The translations under genes were made by a program, and so were the position numbers. The notes beneath the pieces are model-generated. The model did no database searches, had not been told where the DNA came from, and saw nothing but the letters and a program-made list of their open reading frames with translations. A stretch of 64,000 bases of DNA from Branchiostoma floridae (Eukaryota > Chordata > Leptocardii > Amphioxiformes > Branchiostomatidae): assembly GCF_000003815.2 (NCBI RefSeq), contig NC_049991.1, positions 12,248,955 through 12,312,954 of the forward strand, written 5' to 3'. Position 1 is the first letter of the stretch, and every line of letters starts with the position of its first letter. Positions 49,576 to 61,263 of this stretch are shown here, in pieces.

Positions 49576-50433
49576 TTTATTACAATGAAGCATCCATAGC
49601 TGCCACGTTAACACAATACTCACAATTCTAATGAAATATCACAATTTTCTGACAGGATAATTTGTCATAATTCAATGTACAGACATGACCTCACGATCTG
49701 GGATTTAGGGGTCTATATTCACACAGGACGATTTCATCGCCAAGGGATCCACGGACTTGACATCACTTACATGGAATGTATTGTCGTTGAGAGATATCAA
49801 GTTCCCAAAGGAAAAGTCATGAACTGTTGACACAAAGGCCTAACGTTAATCATAAAAAATTGCCGGGTATCACAATTGATATTGACAAAAGTTATATACA
49901 TTATAGTTAACGTTAGATCTCGATTCAATTCTTGCAAGTTATGTAGCGTTGGAAACACCCTTTGACATCTGACTTATAAAATCTGTTTCATAAATTTTAA
50001 GTTTTAAGTTACAATTCAAACACTGGAAGGGTGCATAATTACAATGGTATTGGTACAAATATTTCAGTAATTATTTACAAGTCGGAATTTTTTCACTGAC
50101 TAAATTGTTGATCACTTTAACGCCAAAGTTTTTGTTCATTTCCACATAGTGCATTTGTCATACTTTTGTTACAATACATTTTTACATACAAAATATACAC
50201 AGCCATTGCCTATTTTTAAAGTGGAAAGAGTGTCGAGTGACTTTACCTTTTCAAGCTGAAACAGTGCTCCTATGCTGCCTGCTATCTCTTAATTAGAGTC
50301 AATTGTACCAATTTTTCTCTGTTCCATCAATCCAGGGTAGGTCTGAAAGTCAGAATGTAAGGAAATAGTTTTAGGTTCTGTCAGCTGCGAGGACATACTT
50401 TGTATCACCATTTATGGTGTTAACGTTATATTC
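49576..50433 (-). other. 3' UTR of the LRR-Ig gene (inferred)
   Basis: AT-rich stretch from the stop codon at 50434 to the first minus-strand AATAAA (TTTATT on the plus strand at 49576-49581). The end point is inferred from that signal only. Confidence 0.35.
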
Positions 50434-52665
50434 TCAAAAGTTTGTACTCTTTGAATGCTTCAGCCGACAGTACTGATACTGTGTGAAAGAAGCCATCGTC
50501 TTGGCGCGAGGAATTCTTCGAGATTTTGAGGCGCGCATTCCAAGGTTTCCTTCCTCGTCTGAGAGATCTTCGTCGTTTCTTACGATGGGTGCAGCTGTAG
50601 CACCCAACAGCTCGGGTTCTATGTCCTCGTAGATGTGCTCCGACATGCGGTTGGTGTCCTCTCGTTGTAGATGTTTTCTCATTGTTGCTTTGGGATCGCT
50701 GTCGTCGGGCGAGCTCATCATTGAGGACCGAAGAGCCGCGTTACGATGCCCGCCTAGAGTGGGATCGTCAACATACGAATTCCTGTTCTCGTAAACATTG
50801 TCCACCAAAGTGACACAGTCTGATCTCGGTCTCACGTTTACGTTTGGTCTGCTACCACTGACGTCGGGCTGTGCTTCTCCGAGCCGCCGCCGACAAATGC
50901 TCAAGAAACCGCAAAGACTGCCGCCATTTTCTTCTTCCTCTTCATCCGTTTCTGTTTTTATGACAACCTTCGGTTTTCGACACTGGATGATAGCGTAGTG
51001 AATGCTGGCCACAGATAGTGTTATGATTGCCATCCCGCACAGAAAAGTACCAACTATGATCGGTCCTAACATCTCTTCCATGTACGTCTTGCCAGGTAGA
51101 GTTGAAAACGTGGTACACACCTTGCTTGAAACACAAAGCCTGTACATTGTTCCAGGCCGCAGGTGCTGTAGATGGTGGTCGGACCCTCCCCCGACTTCCA
51201 CCGCCAGGAGCTTGGAGATGGTTCGGTTCGAGTTTTCATCGAGAATTGTCACGTTCGCACAAAACGGAGGCCGTGCACAATCTAGAGTGCACCCAAATCG
51301 AACTGTTGCTTCGTCCGTTGACACTTTGACAATAGACAGTTCTAAGTCGGTAGTCATTTGTAAGTTCGACCCTTGAGATGTAAATTCTGAGCAAATGTCA
51401 GGAACTTTAGTAGTTGTTTGTGGTTTTGGTACTGTTGGTTGCGGTACAATTCTTCCAGAAGGTCGGGTGGGGATAACACCACCACCTTGCGTTGGAACAG
51501 TTGTGGCCGATGACAAGGTAGGAGCCAAGGGTTTCCCGCCGGGGCTAACAGCTCCCTTCTCTGTGGGACCTTTAGGCGGAGTCCCGGCGGGTGTTGGCGC
51601 GGGTTTGCTCGACGTCGTAGCCACCTCGGGGGTCGGAGTCGTCTTCACAACAACCGGTACAGGATCTCGCGTGAGGGTCAAGATCAGCTTGGAGCTGACG
51701 GATCCTGCGGGATTTGTAGCGACACAGATGTACGTTCCTCTGTCTCTGTACTGCACCGACCGCAGCACTATCATCCTGTCCGTACCCTCATCCTTGGGTC
51801 TCACCGTCCCTGCAGGAGTTATCCACTTGACGGTCGGGAGCGGGTCCCCATCTATAGCGCAGTGGAGATATACTCTGCTCTCTACGGGGATTACACCTTT
51901 GGGGATGGCCCAGGCCCGTGCCGTGGGAGCTTTACATGGTAGCTCCTCGGCTTGATCGACTCTCTCTCCGTGTAGCTCAGCAGGTGTGGCGCAGGTGATG
52001 TCCTTACGCTGCTGAACGTCGACGTTCGTTGTTTTCAGCCAGTCGGCTAACCATTGTACCCCACAGTTACAGTGCCATGGGTTGGCGTGGAGAAGCAAAT
52101 GTGAGAGAGAGTTCATACGGTCGAAGGCACCCGAGGGTAGAGCTGTTATTTCGTTATGGTGTATCCTCAGAGAGCGCAGCTTGGTCATACGATTAAAAGC
52201 TTCAATCGGAATGTACGTTAACTTGTTGTTGTTAAGTTTGAATAGCTGTAGTCCAGGTAGATATTGCAATGACTCCCACGGAAATTCTTTTAGCTCGTTG
52301 TTTCCCAAGTCCAGATTTCTCAGCGCTCCTAGTCGCATGAAGGCCATGTCCGATATGGTCTGTATATTGTTGTAGCTAAGCCATATGGAGTGTACCATGG
52401 AGTACCTGGCCAAAGAGTCGTCAGTTATAACAGTCAGGTCGTTAGCGGCCAGGTTGAGGGAAGTCGTGGTCCGCGGGATCTCTGTGGGAACCGTCTGTAG
52501 GTTTTGGTACGTGCACTCCACCGAGCAGAGCAGAGTGACGTTGTTGCAGCGGCACTTGCAGACCGTCGGGCAGGTGGGGAGCGCCCCTGCCGCCGAGCTG
52601 ACGACTATCCACGCCACGGGGAGAATCAAGAGCAGCGTCCACGGCGTAACGGTAAATTTGGACAT
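50434..52665 (-). CDS. LRR-Ig-FN3-like type I membrane protein (743 aa, intronless CDS)
   Basis: Single open frame. Residues 1-28 are a signal peptide. Residues 32-60 are a cysteine-rich LRRNT (CPTVCKCRC). Five to six leucine-rich repeats follow at about 66-195 (for example LRNLDLGNNELKEFPWESLQ). An LRRCT at 196-244 contains NPWHCNCGVQWLADWLK. An Ig domain lies at about 250-332 with C269, W281 and C314 (DRGTYICVA). A Pro/Thr-rich stalk covers about 335-420, likely O-glycosylated, and a short FN3-like domain about 425-525. One transmembrane helix lies at about 533-560, followed by a 180-residue tail. The tail has an acidic run (DEEEEEN) and tyrosine motifs (VYENR at 624, IYEDI at 678) that could bind SH2 or adaptor proteins. 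The architecture is that of LRIT/LRFN/AMIGO/LRRC24-type adhesion molecules that pattern neurons. I cannot pick one vertebrate orthologue. An intronless extracellular part is common in this class. The start is the only ATG placed just before the hydrophobic leader. Confidence 0.92.
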   Translation of the reverse strand: MSKFTVTPWTLLLILPVAWIVVSSAAGALPTCPTVCKCRCNNVTLLCSVECTYQNLQTVPTEIPRTTTSLNLAANDLTVITDDSLARYSMVHSIWLSYNNIQTISDMAFMRLGALRNLDLGNNELKEFPWESLQYLPGLQLFKLNNNKLTYIPIEAFNRMTKLRSLRIHHNEITALPSGAFDRMNSLSHLLLHANPWHCNCGVQWLADWLKTTNVDVQQRKDITCATPAELHGERVDQAEELPCKAPTARAWAIPKGVIPVESRVYLHCAIDGDPLPTVKWITPAGTVRPKDEGTDRMIVLRSVQYRDRGTYICVATNPAGSVSSKLILTLTRDPVPVVVKTTPTPEVATTSSKPAPTPAGTPPKGPTEKGAVSPGGKPLAPTLSSATTVPTQGGGVIPTRPSGRIVPQPTVPKPQTTTKVPDICSEFTSQGSNLQMTTDLELSIVKVSTDEATVRFGCTLDCARPPFCANVTILDENSNRTISKLLAVEVGGGSDHHLQHLRPGTMYRLCVSSKVCTTFSTLPGKTYMEEMLGPIIVGTFLCGMAIITLSVASIHYAIIQCRKPKVVIKTETDEEEEENGGSLCGFLSICRRRLGEAQPDVSGSRPNVNVRPRSDCVTLVDNVYENRNSYVDDPTLGGHRNAALRSSMMSSPDDSDPKATMRKHLQREDTNRMSEHIYEDIEPELLGATAAPIVRNDEDLSDEEGNLGMRASKSRRIPRAKTMASFTQYQYCRLKHSKSTNF

Positions 52666-53745
52666 CTTTGTCGCCTTCTGAACACTTCTCGCGTCCCGAA
52701 CAGAGTTAACTCAGCCTAAGCTTGGTCCGACAACAGTTCGCGTTTTTCTTTCTCCATGCTTGCTCTGTGGCAAGGAAGCGCGTTAGAAAATAAGCTGATT
52801 ACCATCACATAGTAGTCCCAGTTTCCATCGTTCCCACCTGCAATTTCCCCTCAGAAGCCAGCACCCGTGTGCAGCATGTATACATGAGCGAGCAAGTCAG
52901 CTTTCCGTGGCTGCTCATCCAAACGCCGGATCGACCCGCACTCCTGTCAATCTCGCTGGAGTCCAGCCTTCTGATTGGTCGCTTTTTTCAGGACTTTTCT
53001 TGTGATTCGATTGCTGCGCTCCCTCGCCGGGGGAAATCACACCATCGGCCGTAAATAGGGCCTGATTGCCGCGCGTAAATAGGCACTTATTGCAGTGAAA
53101 ACTTGTCAGGCTCGCCAAATGTACTTAATTTGCAGTCCACAAATAGGACATTAGGCGCATTTGCCTGACAATAAACAGATATCCCGCTTATATTTTACAC
53201 GGTGATGATAGAAACGCCACAATCCTGACATGGCAGTATCTCCTCCAGCATCGCGGGACCAGGATTAAAAGTAAAAATGATTGACAGCTCGAGCACGCGT
53301 TGTACATCTTAATCATACCCAGCCCGAGCACCCCCATCCCTCTGTGGGGTTATGGGAGCAGCGAATATGATCAATATTTTATTGCCCCGCTTTCGCTCTA
53401 CATAATCCATAACCCTGCCGAGCTCTGTGCTGATGAAAAATCACGCGAAATTACTTCCACTTCGAGATGTCTAAATTGAATACTCAGGGACAGGTCACCT
53501 TGTGTGCTATTCTGAACAGATCTGAGATAGAGCTTTGTCACATACGGTCTTCGTTTCATGGAGATTCTTCTATGTGAATACCGGTCGATCTATCCTTACA
53601 TGGCACACATTTGAGTTGTTGGGTGTGATGAGGCCTTCGAGATAATCATATGGTCCTGGGACCACAGAAAGTCGTAAAACGTAATCAAACCCGTCTCTCC
53701 CCCGCCGTGCGTTGAGGGATATGCCGGGACAGGATTTATGATATA

Positions 53746-53800
53746 CGGCGGTTATCATTACTATTAATTGTAGTGATAATGAGGTCTAACCGCCGCCGTA
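53746..53800. promoter_or_regulatory. inverted repeat with facing GATA and homeodomain cores
   Basis: CGGCGGTTATCATTACT and, after ATTAATTGT, AGTGATAATGAGGTCTAACC followed by GCCG. The outer arms CGGCGGTTA and TAACCGCCG and the inner arms TTATCA and TGATAA mirror each other. About 1.1 kb upstream of the LRR-Ig start codon. Regulatory role inferred. Confidence 0.3.
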
Positions 53801-54256
53801 AATCTGTCAAAGGTGCAACATGGCGGGAAAACGGGCAGACTGGGTAGAACGGACGGGCAGGGCGCCATTTTACTATAGCGTGTAAAAATGTCAGGATTTC
53901 GTGAAGGGTGTCTTATGAATTAGCCACGCATTAACAGAGGCAAGCTGTCTTCTTTACACGTAAAATTTGATTATGGATTGGTATATGTATCAATTCAAAT
54001 CTTCATGATATTCTGATTTTACACATGTAAAAAGCTACATAAAAATACATGTACATGTATATGGAAATACGCAGGAGATTTGCTGTGACAAAATTAGGGA
54101 CTCCTAGTATATCTTTTTATACCTGTCAATCACGACAGAGCCATGGAAAACTTAATCTTCTTGTTATGGCTTCGAGACAAAATTAAAACATAGCTATAAT
54201 TACTTCCGCTTTGGTGTGGTGTTGTGACTAAGCGTGTGACGACGTGTGATTTTGGT

Positions 54257-54277
54257 TTCAGCACCAAGGACATGGAT
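54257..54277 (+). promoter_or_regulatory. RE1/NRSF-like motif
   Basis: TTCAGCACCAAGGACATGGA. About 1.6 kb upstream of the LRR-Ig start codon. One change in the right half (GGACAG to GGACAT). Confidence 0.45.
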
Positions 54278-57030
54278 AATTCTGAAAATGCGCCTAGCGC
54301 AAAGGGCGCCATTTTTATCTGTCTGTAAGGTCCAGTGTTCGTCAACGCTTTGACCAATCGTGTCAGTGAACGTTATATGTTTGTCATTTAAGTTGCCCAA
54401 CATCCAAGCCCTTGTGCTATTTGGTTAATCAGAAGTGTCTTTGAGACTCTTTGGCAAACTCATTCAGAATTACATTTTATCTTCAAATCTAGCAGGCGTT
54501 GAGTTAGTGACAGACATGTGCGTGCTGAACGCTGTTTACGTTACGAATCCGAGTGCTTCCCACTTCAATTGAGAAAGCATTAGCGCTAAGTGGGGTGACC
54601 TTCGTGAGTTTTGCAACATTAAAATCAATTAGACACACGGATGTCTCTTAGCATTTGGGACAGTCTTCTAATGAATAGACATATGTCAAATTCAATAAGA
54701 AATGCATTTTCTTCTAAAGGGCAAATGAAACGGCATTTTCCAATGGCTATCAATAGTAGCTGTGAAAAAAGCAAGTGGCGTACTTTGCCTGGGTCAAACA
54801 TGGCAAATTCGGTTTACAGTGCGCCCAGTTTTGAGTGGTGTGCTTGGAACTCGGTCTTCAAGAGTCCACTTGTATTGTACACTTACTAGTATTTTGATTT
54901 TCTACCGTTCAGAGCGTCATGATCGCCCCATATGATTAATCTGTCTTACTAGCTAAGTTAAAGACACTGTTAACATGCATGACCATCATTATTCTAACAC
55001 GAGCCGAGGCATCATTTAGCCGAGGGCTAACCAAAGCCTCCTGGCCGCTGCCATGGCAACTGACCTGGTCCCCATTAGAGGGAATATTTCGGTGGGCGGA
55101 GGTTGACATTTACCACGCACAGCTTGTCCAAACTTGTTTTCCACCGTACTGAAGAAGCCGGAAGGATGCAGATATATTGATCACGGGATGAATCGTGCTG
55201 TATGAAAGGATTGGGAGATAATAGTCACAGGGGAATATCGCTTTGGGTTGACGCACTACATCCAGGGAAGGGTTCAGATCAGATAACACACATGATGTAT
55301 TACAGCTCTTTTATTCCAGCAATATGACGGATGTAATTTTTCAACTTTAATGATTTGTATGTAAGATGAGTGTATCTTAAAAGAATAACAACAATCGCGA
55401 GAATATTGTGCGCTGGTAACATATTTAGTGATGTGGACGTGAAAGGGTAGAAAATCAGAGGAAGTGACTGCGTGTCCCAACGGAGGGAAGGCTAGTTGAG
55501 AGAGTCAGAGTTGATGCTGACGGTCCCTCCTGTAGGACTCACTAATGGACGCGTACCGCCTATTTCTGATACCAAGCGGTCCCCTGGGCTGGGGATGTGG
55601 GACGAATACGCGATCTACACAGAAAGTTGGTGAACTGCTAACTCGGTTAAAAAAAAGCACTGTGGAGCTCAGAGATACAAAGACAGATGGTGATGTCACT
55701 GATATTACGAAAAAAGGCAAAGGATACGTTGTAATCCTCGTGCTGTCTCTTTCTTTCTTTAGTCTTCAAGTTATTATTATGAAAGCTATATTCGCCGTGG
55801 AATGTACATGAAACTTTACAAGTTGTACATTTTAACGATCCTTTTAGCATTAGACTCTATTTAGCTTTTGTGGGTCACAATGACATATGCATAAACTGGG
55901 CTCTATTCTAGAAATATATGGAAGGCAACTTCGACATTGTTTACGAACTGAATATTTACGGCGTTTGTTAAAAGCGACATCTAGCGTAGGATGGTTGGTT
56001 TACACAGCGTGAGGCCTGATGGCGATAGTGATTCATGTATATTTGAAGTCATCTTTACATTTCAATATAACGTAACAAAACGTTATAACTTGTCGGGGTT
56101 TGAGATGAGCAGTGGCTCGACATAAAACATGGCGTGAGGAGTATAGGAGAAACATCCCTTCAAAATCTCCGTAGAGAGAACTTGTAATGTCAACTTAACT
56201 ACTGCACGTCATTTGTCAATTTTAGGTCCCTGAAGGACTAGCTATTGTCATTCAAGACAGTCATTTAAGTGCTCTTATTAGATTTTGAAGTGGTATCTAA
56301 TAACTTGCTCGAGTTATTCCGCAGTTTCTAAACACCGTTTCCATGTCCAAATTCACCGTAACGATATAAGTCCGGTTCGATATGCTCACCGTCGTTGGAA
56401 GAAAATCAATCCCTGATGGTCTAGTCTGTATTCCGGACCCCCAGCACGATCTCAATAATATCAGCTGATGAGCTGGTCTGTGTAGGCCCTGGAGACAGTC
56501 TGGCATCCAGGCTACTGATGATGACCTGGCCTTTGAGTGAGTTTTTGTTGAAAGGCTGTTGTAAGCGCCAACTCTCCAGTTTGAGTTTACCGCCATTAGT
56601 TTAGAAGGTTAGCTTTCCTGCCAAAGTCAGTCCCACCACCCTGGGGAGTAAGCCAGTGGCGGGAATGCAGACCTGAGACAGGGTCAGTCAGTTGAGAAAG
56701 GCAACCGTCTGGAATTGGTGGAGGAGCCCTACTTGATCCTACTTTGCCCCTGTTGGTGTTATTTGGGGGGTTCATTGAGCTGTGGATGTATCGGTGCTTT
56801 CCTTTCCAACCTTTTTGGTCTTACCGTGCGTGTATTGCTCGTGTCACAGACATGATTAGTCTGAATCCGATTATTGAAAGACATAGAAGGATAGATTGTC
56901 TGCTTCTGCTCGAGACTTGATAACTTGTCTGCAGTTGAGATCTAACGTTATTCCAGTAGGCGTCGCTTTTTCATGACTGACTGACTAGGGAGATTACCCA
57001 CAGTGCATTGTATATCCGGTTACCCAAAGA

Positions 57031-57040
57031 CCGCCATTTT
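57031..57040 (+). promoter_or_regulatory. YY1-type core promoter motif of ALYREF
   Basis: CCGCCATTTT lies about 90 bp upstream of the ALYREF ATG, in TATA-less, CG-containing DNA. This motif is typical just downstream of transcription starts of housekeeping genes, so the start site is probably within a few tens of bases. Confidence 0.5.
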
Positions 57041-57125
57041 CTCCGCGTCGGTGTGCTGCACGCAGTAGCTGGTCTTCTCTTCCACTTTTGCTGTCTGTTC
57101 CAGTACAGAATACACACTTTTCACA

Positions 57126-60100
57126 ATGACGGACAAGATGGACATGTCTCTTGACGATATCATCAAGCTCAACAAGCCCGGGCGCGGCGGGAGAGGCCGG
57201 GGAGGCGGCCGGGGACGGGGAGGTGGCCGGGGACGCGGCGCAAGTCGAGGCCGTGGCGGCGGCGGTGGAGGTGGCTTCAGTGCCGGTGGTGGCGGCGGCG
57301 GTGGTCCCATGAGGAGGGGAAGACGGGGCAACCCTAGGTCAGCTCCGTACTCGAGGGTTAGTATGTTTTCCCGTCCTTCGTAGCCCAAAAATCCTCCTCC
57401 TGTATTGTCAACATGTATCACAAACCGGATATCGTCATCAGTGGGCTACGCCATGTTAGCGTCATCTCCCTCACTGACAAAGAAAACCAGGACGGACGTT
57501 TAAACGAGTATTTTCGGTGTCCAGGAACCACAATATCCACAAGTTTAATATAAACCAGCTACATTACGTATAGTACTAGGTCTGTCCTGCACCAGGTGGG
57601 TTATTTTCTCTGGAGTTATGAAGTTATAAGGGAAACAAAATTTGCCCCCCTCCCACGGTGTGAAACAGGACACATGCAAAATAGACAGGCACGAGGACGC
57701 CACCCGGACATGGGACTCAAAACATGACGTAAAGGAACAGGTGATGATGAAGTGTCACAACATGTGTCAAGAACAACACCTTCAAGTCAAAACGTGTCAC
57801 ACGATAATGGGCCAGAGGTATACTTTGTCTGTGCTTTGTCCTAACTTTTGTTTTCAGCACTTCAGTAACGTTATGTCACATAATGTGTGACTTGTGTAAT
57901 CTTATCCTCATAATATTTCATGTTTGACGTAACCTCAACAGATGCAGGTGCATCTTGTATATTGTTCCCAATTGAAAAAGATTATTAAAAAATCGCTAAG
58001 TCCCACATTACTCCACATGAAATAGCTTTGCAGTTAATTGACTTGAACTAATTTCCATAAGAAATGCACAGATGCTTTTCCTGTCCCTGGCTGAACAAAA
58101 GTACATTAGAAAGATAAAAGAGTGTCATAACACATTAAAAAGACAAAGGTTTTCCTAAGGAATTGCTAGACAAGAGGAACCTGGAAGTTGTGTAGAATTG
58201 TCTTACACTTATCAGCTTCGTCTTGATTCCAGGAACATTACAAGTAATTGCGTCCATCTGAAATTGGACACTAAAATGACACAACAGCAGATGATCTCCA
58301 ATAAGAATATATCGATAGTAGCTACAGAATATTGCAACCCTTCCACAAAAGAAAATTAACTATCAAGTTTACCAGGTCAAACCAACGAAGTTCAGCTATA
58401 AATGAAACAGGCTATTTTTTTACACAGCTCGTATTAGGTTAACCACACCGACAGACAGTCATCTTTGACATGGAAGGACCACCAGACTAAGTATTTATGA
58501 TATCTTAAACTATTGCGATGCTCAGTCAGCTGTTTAAGATTTAACGTGTGCATGCAGACCTTTCACGAATTTTGAATAAGCTGAAAACTGAAACTGAATA
58601 TTTTGACTTTAGATCTCTTTTTGTACCTTTGCAGCCCCAGTCCATGCCAGATGTGTGGCAACACGACATGTTTGACGGTGGTGTCGGAGGAGGGGGTGCA
58701 CGGAGGGCGCCACAGCTAGGGGGAGGGGGGACCGGCATCTCCACAGGAGGGAAGCTCCTCATATCTAACCTGGACTTTGGGGTCTCAGACGCAGACATCA
58801 AGGTGGGTCATAGTGCTTTCCTGGAGACACTGCAATGGGTTGCAACTTGCTCTATTAATCCTACATTCGACATTGTTTTATGAAACTCTAGGGAAGAAAG
58901 GAATGGGTTGACTCTGAAGTACACTTTGTTCAAATTCCAACACCCCTCCTAGAACTCCCCTTACCGTTCATGAACAATGTGAAACAAAGTTTGATTGCCT
59001 AATTGTTATTCATGAGATACAGTTGCACTTGTAGTAGAGAAGTTATAAGCTACTGTAGTTAGTGGTTGCTCACACAGGGTTCCTTGTGAATGTCACAAAA
59101 AGAACCTCAATACTTCAGTTTACAAGTTCTTCAGATGACTTGTGTTTGTACACAAATAAAAGATTTGTTTAATTGATTCTTGCTTAATCCAATGTCTGAT
59201 CCAATGTTAGTAAATGCAACATTTTGCTCTTTGGGATAGCTTTTACAAAGTGTTTATTTTCTTCCTGCAGGAGCTGTTTGCAGAGTTTGGGAACCTGAAG
59301 AAGGCAGCGGTACACTACGATAGGTCAGGTCGCAGCCTGGGGACGGCGGATGTCGTGTTTGAGAAGAGAGCAGACGCCATGAGAGCCATGAAGCAGTACA
59401 ACGGTGTTCCACTAGATGGTATGTTAAGAAAAAGTAGCTCAAATTATTGTATTTGTGTCCACTCTGTAAAAATAATCAATGACAGACTAAGTTGATGCAT
59501 TTTCATACCAAGAATGTTGTGGAGAGTTTTTGGAAAAGAATGAAGATAAATTTGTATGCGTATGTTTCATTGGAAATTCATTGAATTTTTTCGGAATTTA
59601 GAAAGGTTTAAAACTGAGCCTCTTATGTCCACATCAAATGTAAAAGTCCATTCATATCTTACAAAATATCCTGAAGAGTCGTGAAATGTTAATTAATTGT
59701 TACAGATGACATGTATATATCAATAATACAGGTAATATGAAGCCCTGCATTACCCTAACTACCCATGTTGTATCTCTGTAGGACGGTCAATGAACATCCA
59801 GTTGGTGACTTCAAACCTGGCCGCAGCAGGCGGTGGTGGAGGCGGCGGCGGTGGTGTCGGTGGCGCCAGACAGGGGTAAGACTTGTGTTGTTGTTAATCA
59901 GCTATTTCTGAAAAAGTACAGGTGAACTTCAGTATTATTAGACACATACATGTCTGCAAAAAGGAAGCTATGGATAGGTACATTCTCATGTCATGTGTAA
60001 GCAAAGGAAAAGTTGAACTAGTTCTTTCACCCACAATTATCTGTGGAACCCATTACTACCATCGCCCTAAGCACAAATAAAAAGAAACCCTGCCATCCGT

Positions 60101-61263
60101 TTACAATTGTATGTGATGAACTCACCAGACTTCTTTTCGACATACCAGCAATATTCTGTCTGTTTAGGTCTTAATAAATCTAGGATAGAATCATTCTTTG
60201 AAAAGATAACTGTTAATAGAGTGGTTTGGAAAGAAACCTGGTACGAATGCTGAAAAGCTGTTGGTGTTGGTCTTGCACATGTCCAAGCCTTGCTATTCCT
60301 TACATGGATATCTCACAAGTGTGAGGACATGTGCCCAGACCTAGAGAAAAGCACAGAGGATCACACATGGCAGGCTACAGGTGTGGGGCACTCCAAGCTA
60401 GTGTTCCATGTATAGCACTGCCTACATACAGATCATGGCCTCAAGCTTTGTTTATTACCATATTGTTGTAATGAACTTAAAGATATGATATGCTTTTGTC
60501 CTTCCTCTCTTGTATTATCGTTAATCATTAGCCCATACTAGTGTCAAGCACAATAAAAATGTTTGTATTACAAAGTTAATGTATTTTCACTTAATGCTGA
60601 TATGTAACCAATTAACAGGAACCAACTGACAGGAACCAATTGACAGGAACCAATTGGCCATCTATATCAAGTACTTAACATGCTTGAAACTTAGCCAACT
60701 GTTTAGGCTATTGATTTTTGGTAACAGATTCCCACTGTTGCCAAAGTAAAGCCTAACAATTGAAACATTTGTGTGTCCTTCAGTGGAGGCAGCTACGGAG
60801 GAGGCAGAGGGCGTGGCGGAAGGGGCCGAGGTGGGTTCGGGGGCAGGGGACGCGGTAGGGGTGGTGGTCGTGGAGGCAAGAGCAGAGAAAACATCTCAGC
60901 AGAACAGCTGGACGCTGAGCTAGATGCATACAATGCCGGGGTAAGTTGGAGTACAATTTGTTTCTCCCATGAAAGACATAAGTAGATGGTGCATTTCTTT
61001 ACAACAGTTTGGCTGTAGTGCAACAATGTATAGTTTCGTACATCGCTGGTTTGAAATAATGTTTTTTACAACATCGAACAGAATTAATGATATAAGTGAG
61101 TACTTTGATGTGAAGAGATGAGAAGATTAAGGGTTAATCTTGTTTGTTTAACTTGTGCTTTTATAAGAACTACTAGTACCTTGTTATTGAAGTTTTTGTG
61201 AACACCGCAAACAGGAAAGACCAATAATCTAACCACTGTTTTCTCTTGCAGATGAACAGCTAG
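57126..61263 (+). CDS. ALYREF: ALYREF/THOC4, mRNA export adaptor of the TREX complex (six exons, 269 aa)
   Basis: Exons: 57126-57356, 58635-58802, 59271-59418, 59782-59875, 60784-60940 and 61252-61263. All have GT-AG introns with consistent phases, total 810 nt including TAG. Seen: the N-terminal DDX39B/UAP56-binding motif ([12 protein letters not shown]), then an RGG/Gly-rich arginine box, then [16 protein letters not shown]. One RRM follows: RNP2 is [10 protein letters not shown]; the RNP1 region is [10 protein letters not shown], preceded by [10 protein letters not shown] and followed by [20 protein letters not shown]. Then come a second RGG box and the C-terminal UAP56-binding motif [18 protein letters not shown]. 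The last exon contributes only Met-Asn-Ser, matching the very short end of vertebrate ALYREF. Known role: nuclear adaptor that binds spliced mRNA, DDX39B and NXF1 to drive export. Slightly longer than human ALYREF because of glycine runs. Confidence 0.97.
60613..60658. repeat. short tandem repeat in ALYREF intron 5
   Basis: Three near copies of ACAGGAACCAATTG, spaced 14-15 bp. Confidence 0.8.

Larger units (their letters stand above)
52666..57125. other. intergenic between the divergent LRR-Ig and ALYREF genes
   Basis: 4.5 kb with no recognised exon. It holds the LRR-Ig promoter side (two GTAAATAGG boxes at 53051-53083), an imperfect inverted repeat with GATA and TAAT cores at 53746-53800, an RE1-like motif at 54257 and the ALYREF promoter. 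Bases 56380-56740 have a repeat-like, higher-GC character but were not assigned. Confidence 0.5.

Noticed and set aside
51395-51955. 186-codon plus-strand frame
   Set aside because: Antisense shadow of the Ig/stalk part of the LRR-Ig gene, caused by its codon bias.
57020-57421. Proline-rich 133-codon minus-strand frame
   Set aside because: Antisense of the ALYREF first exon's GGC/CGG codons.
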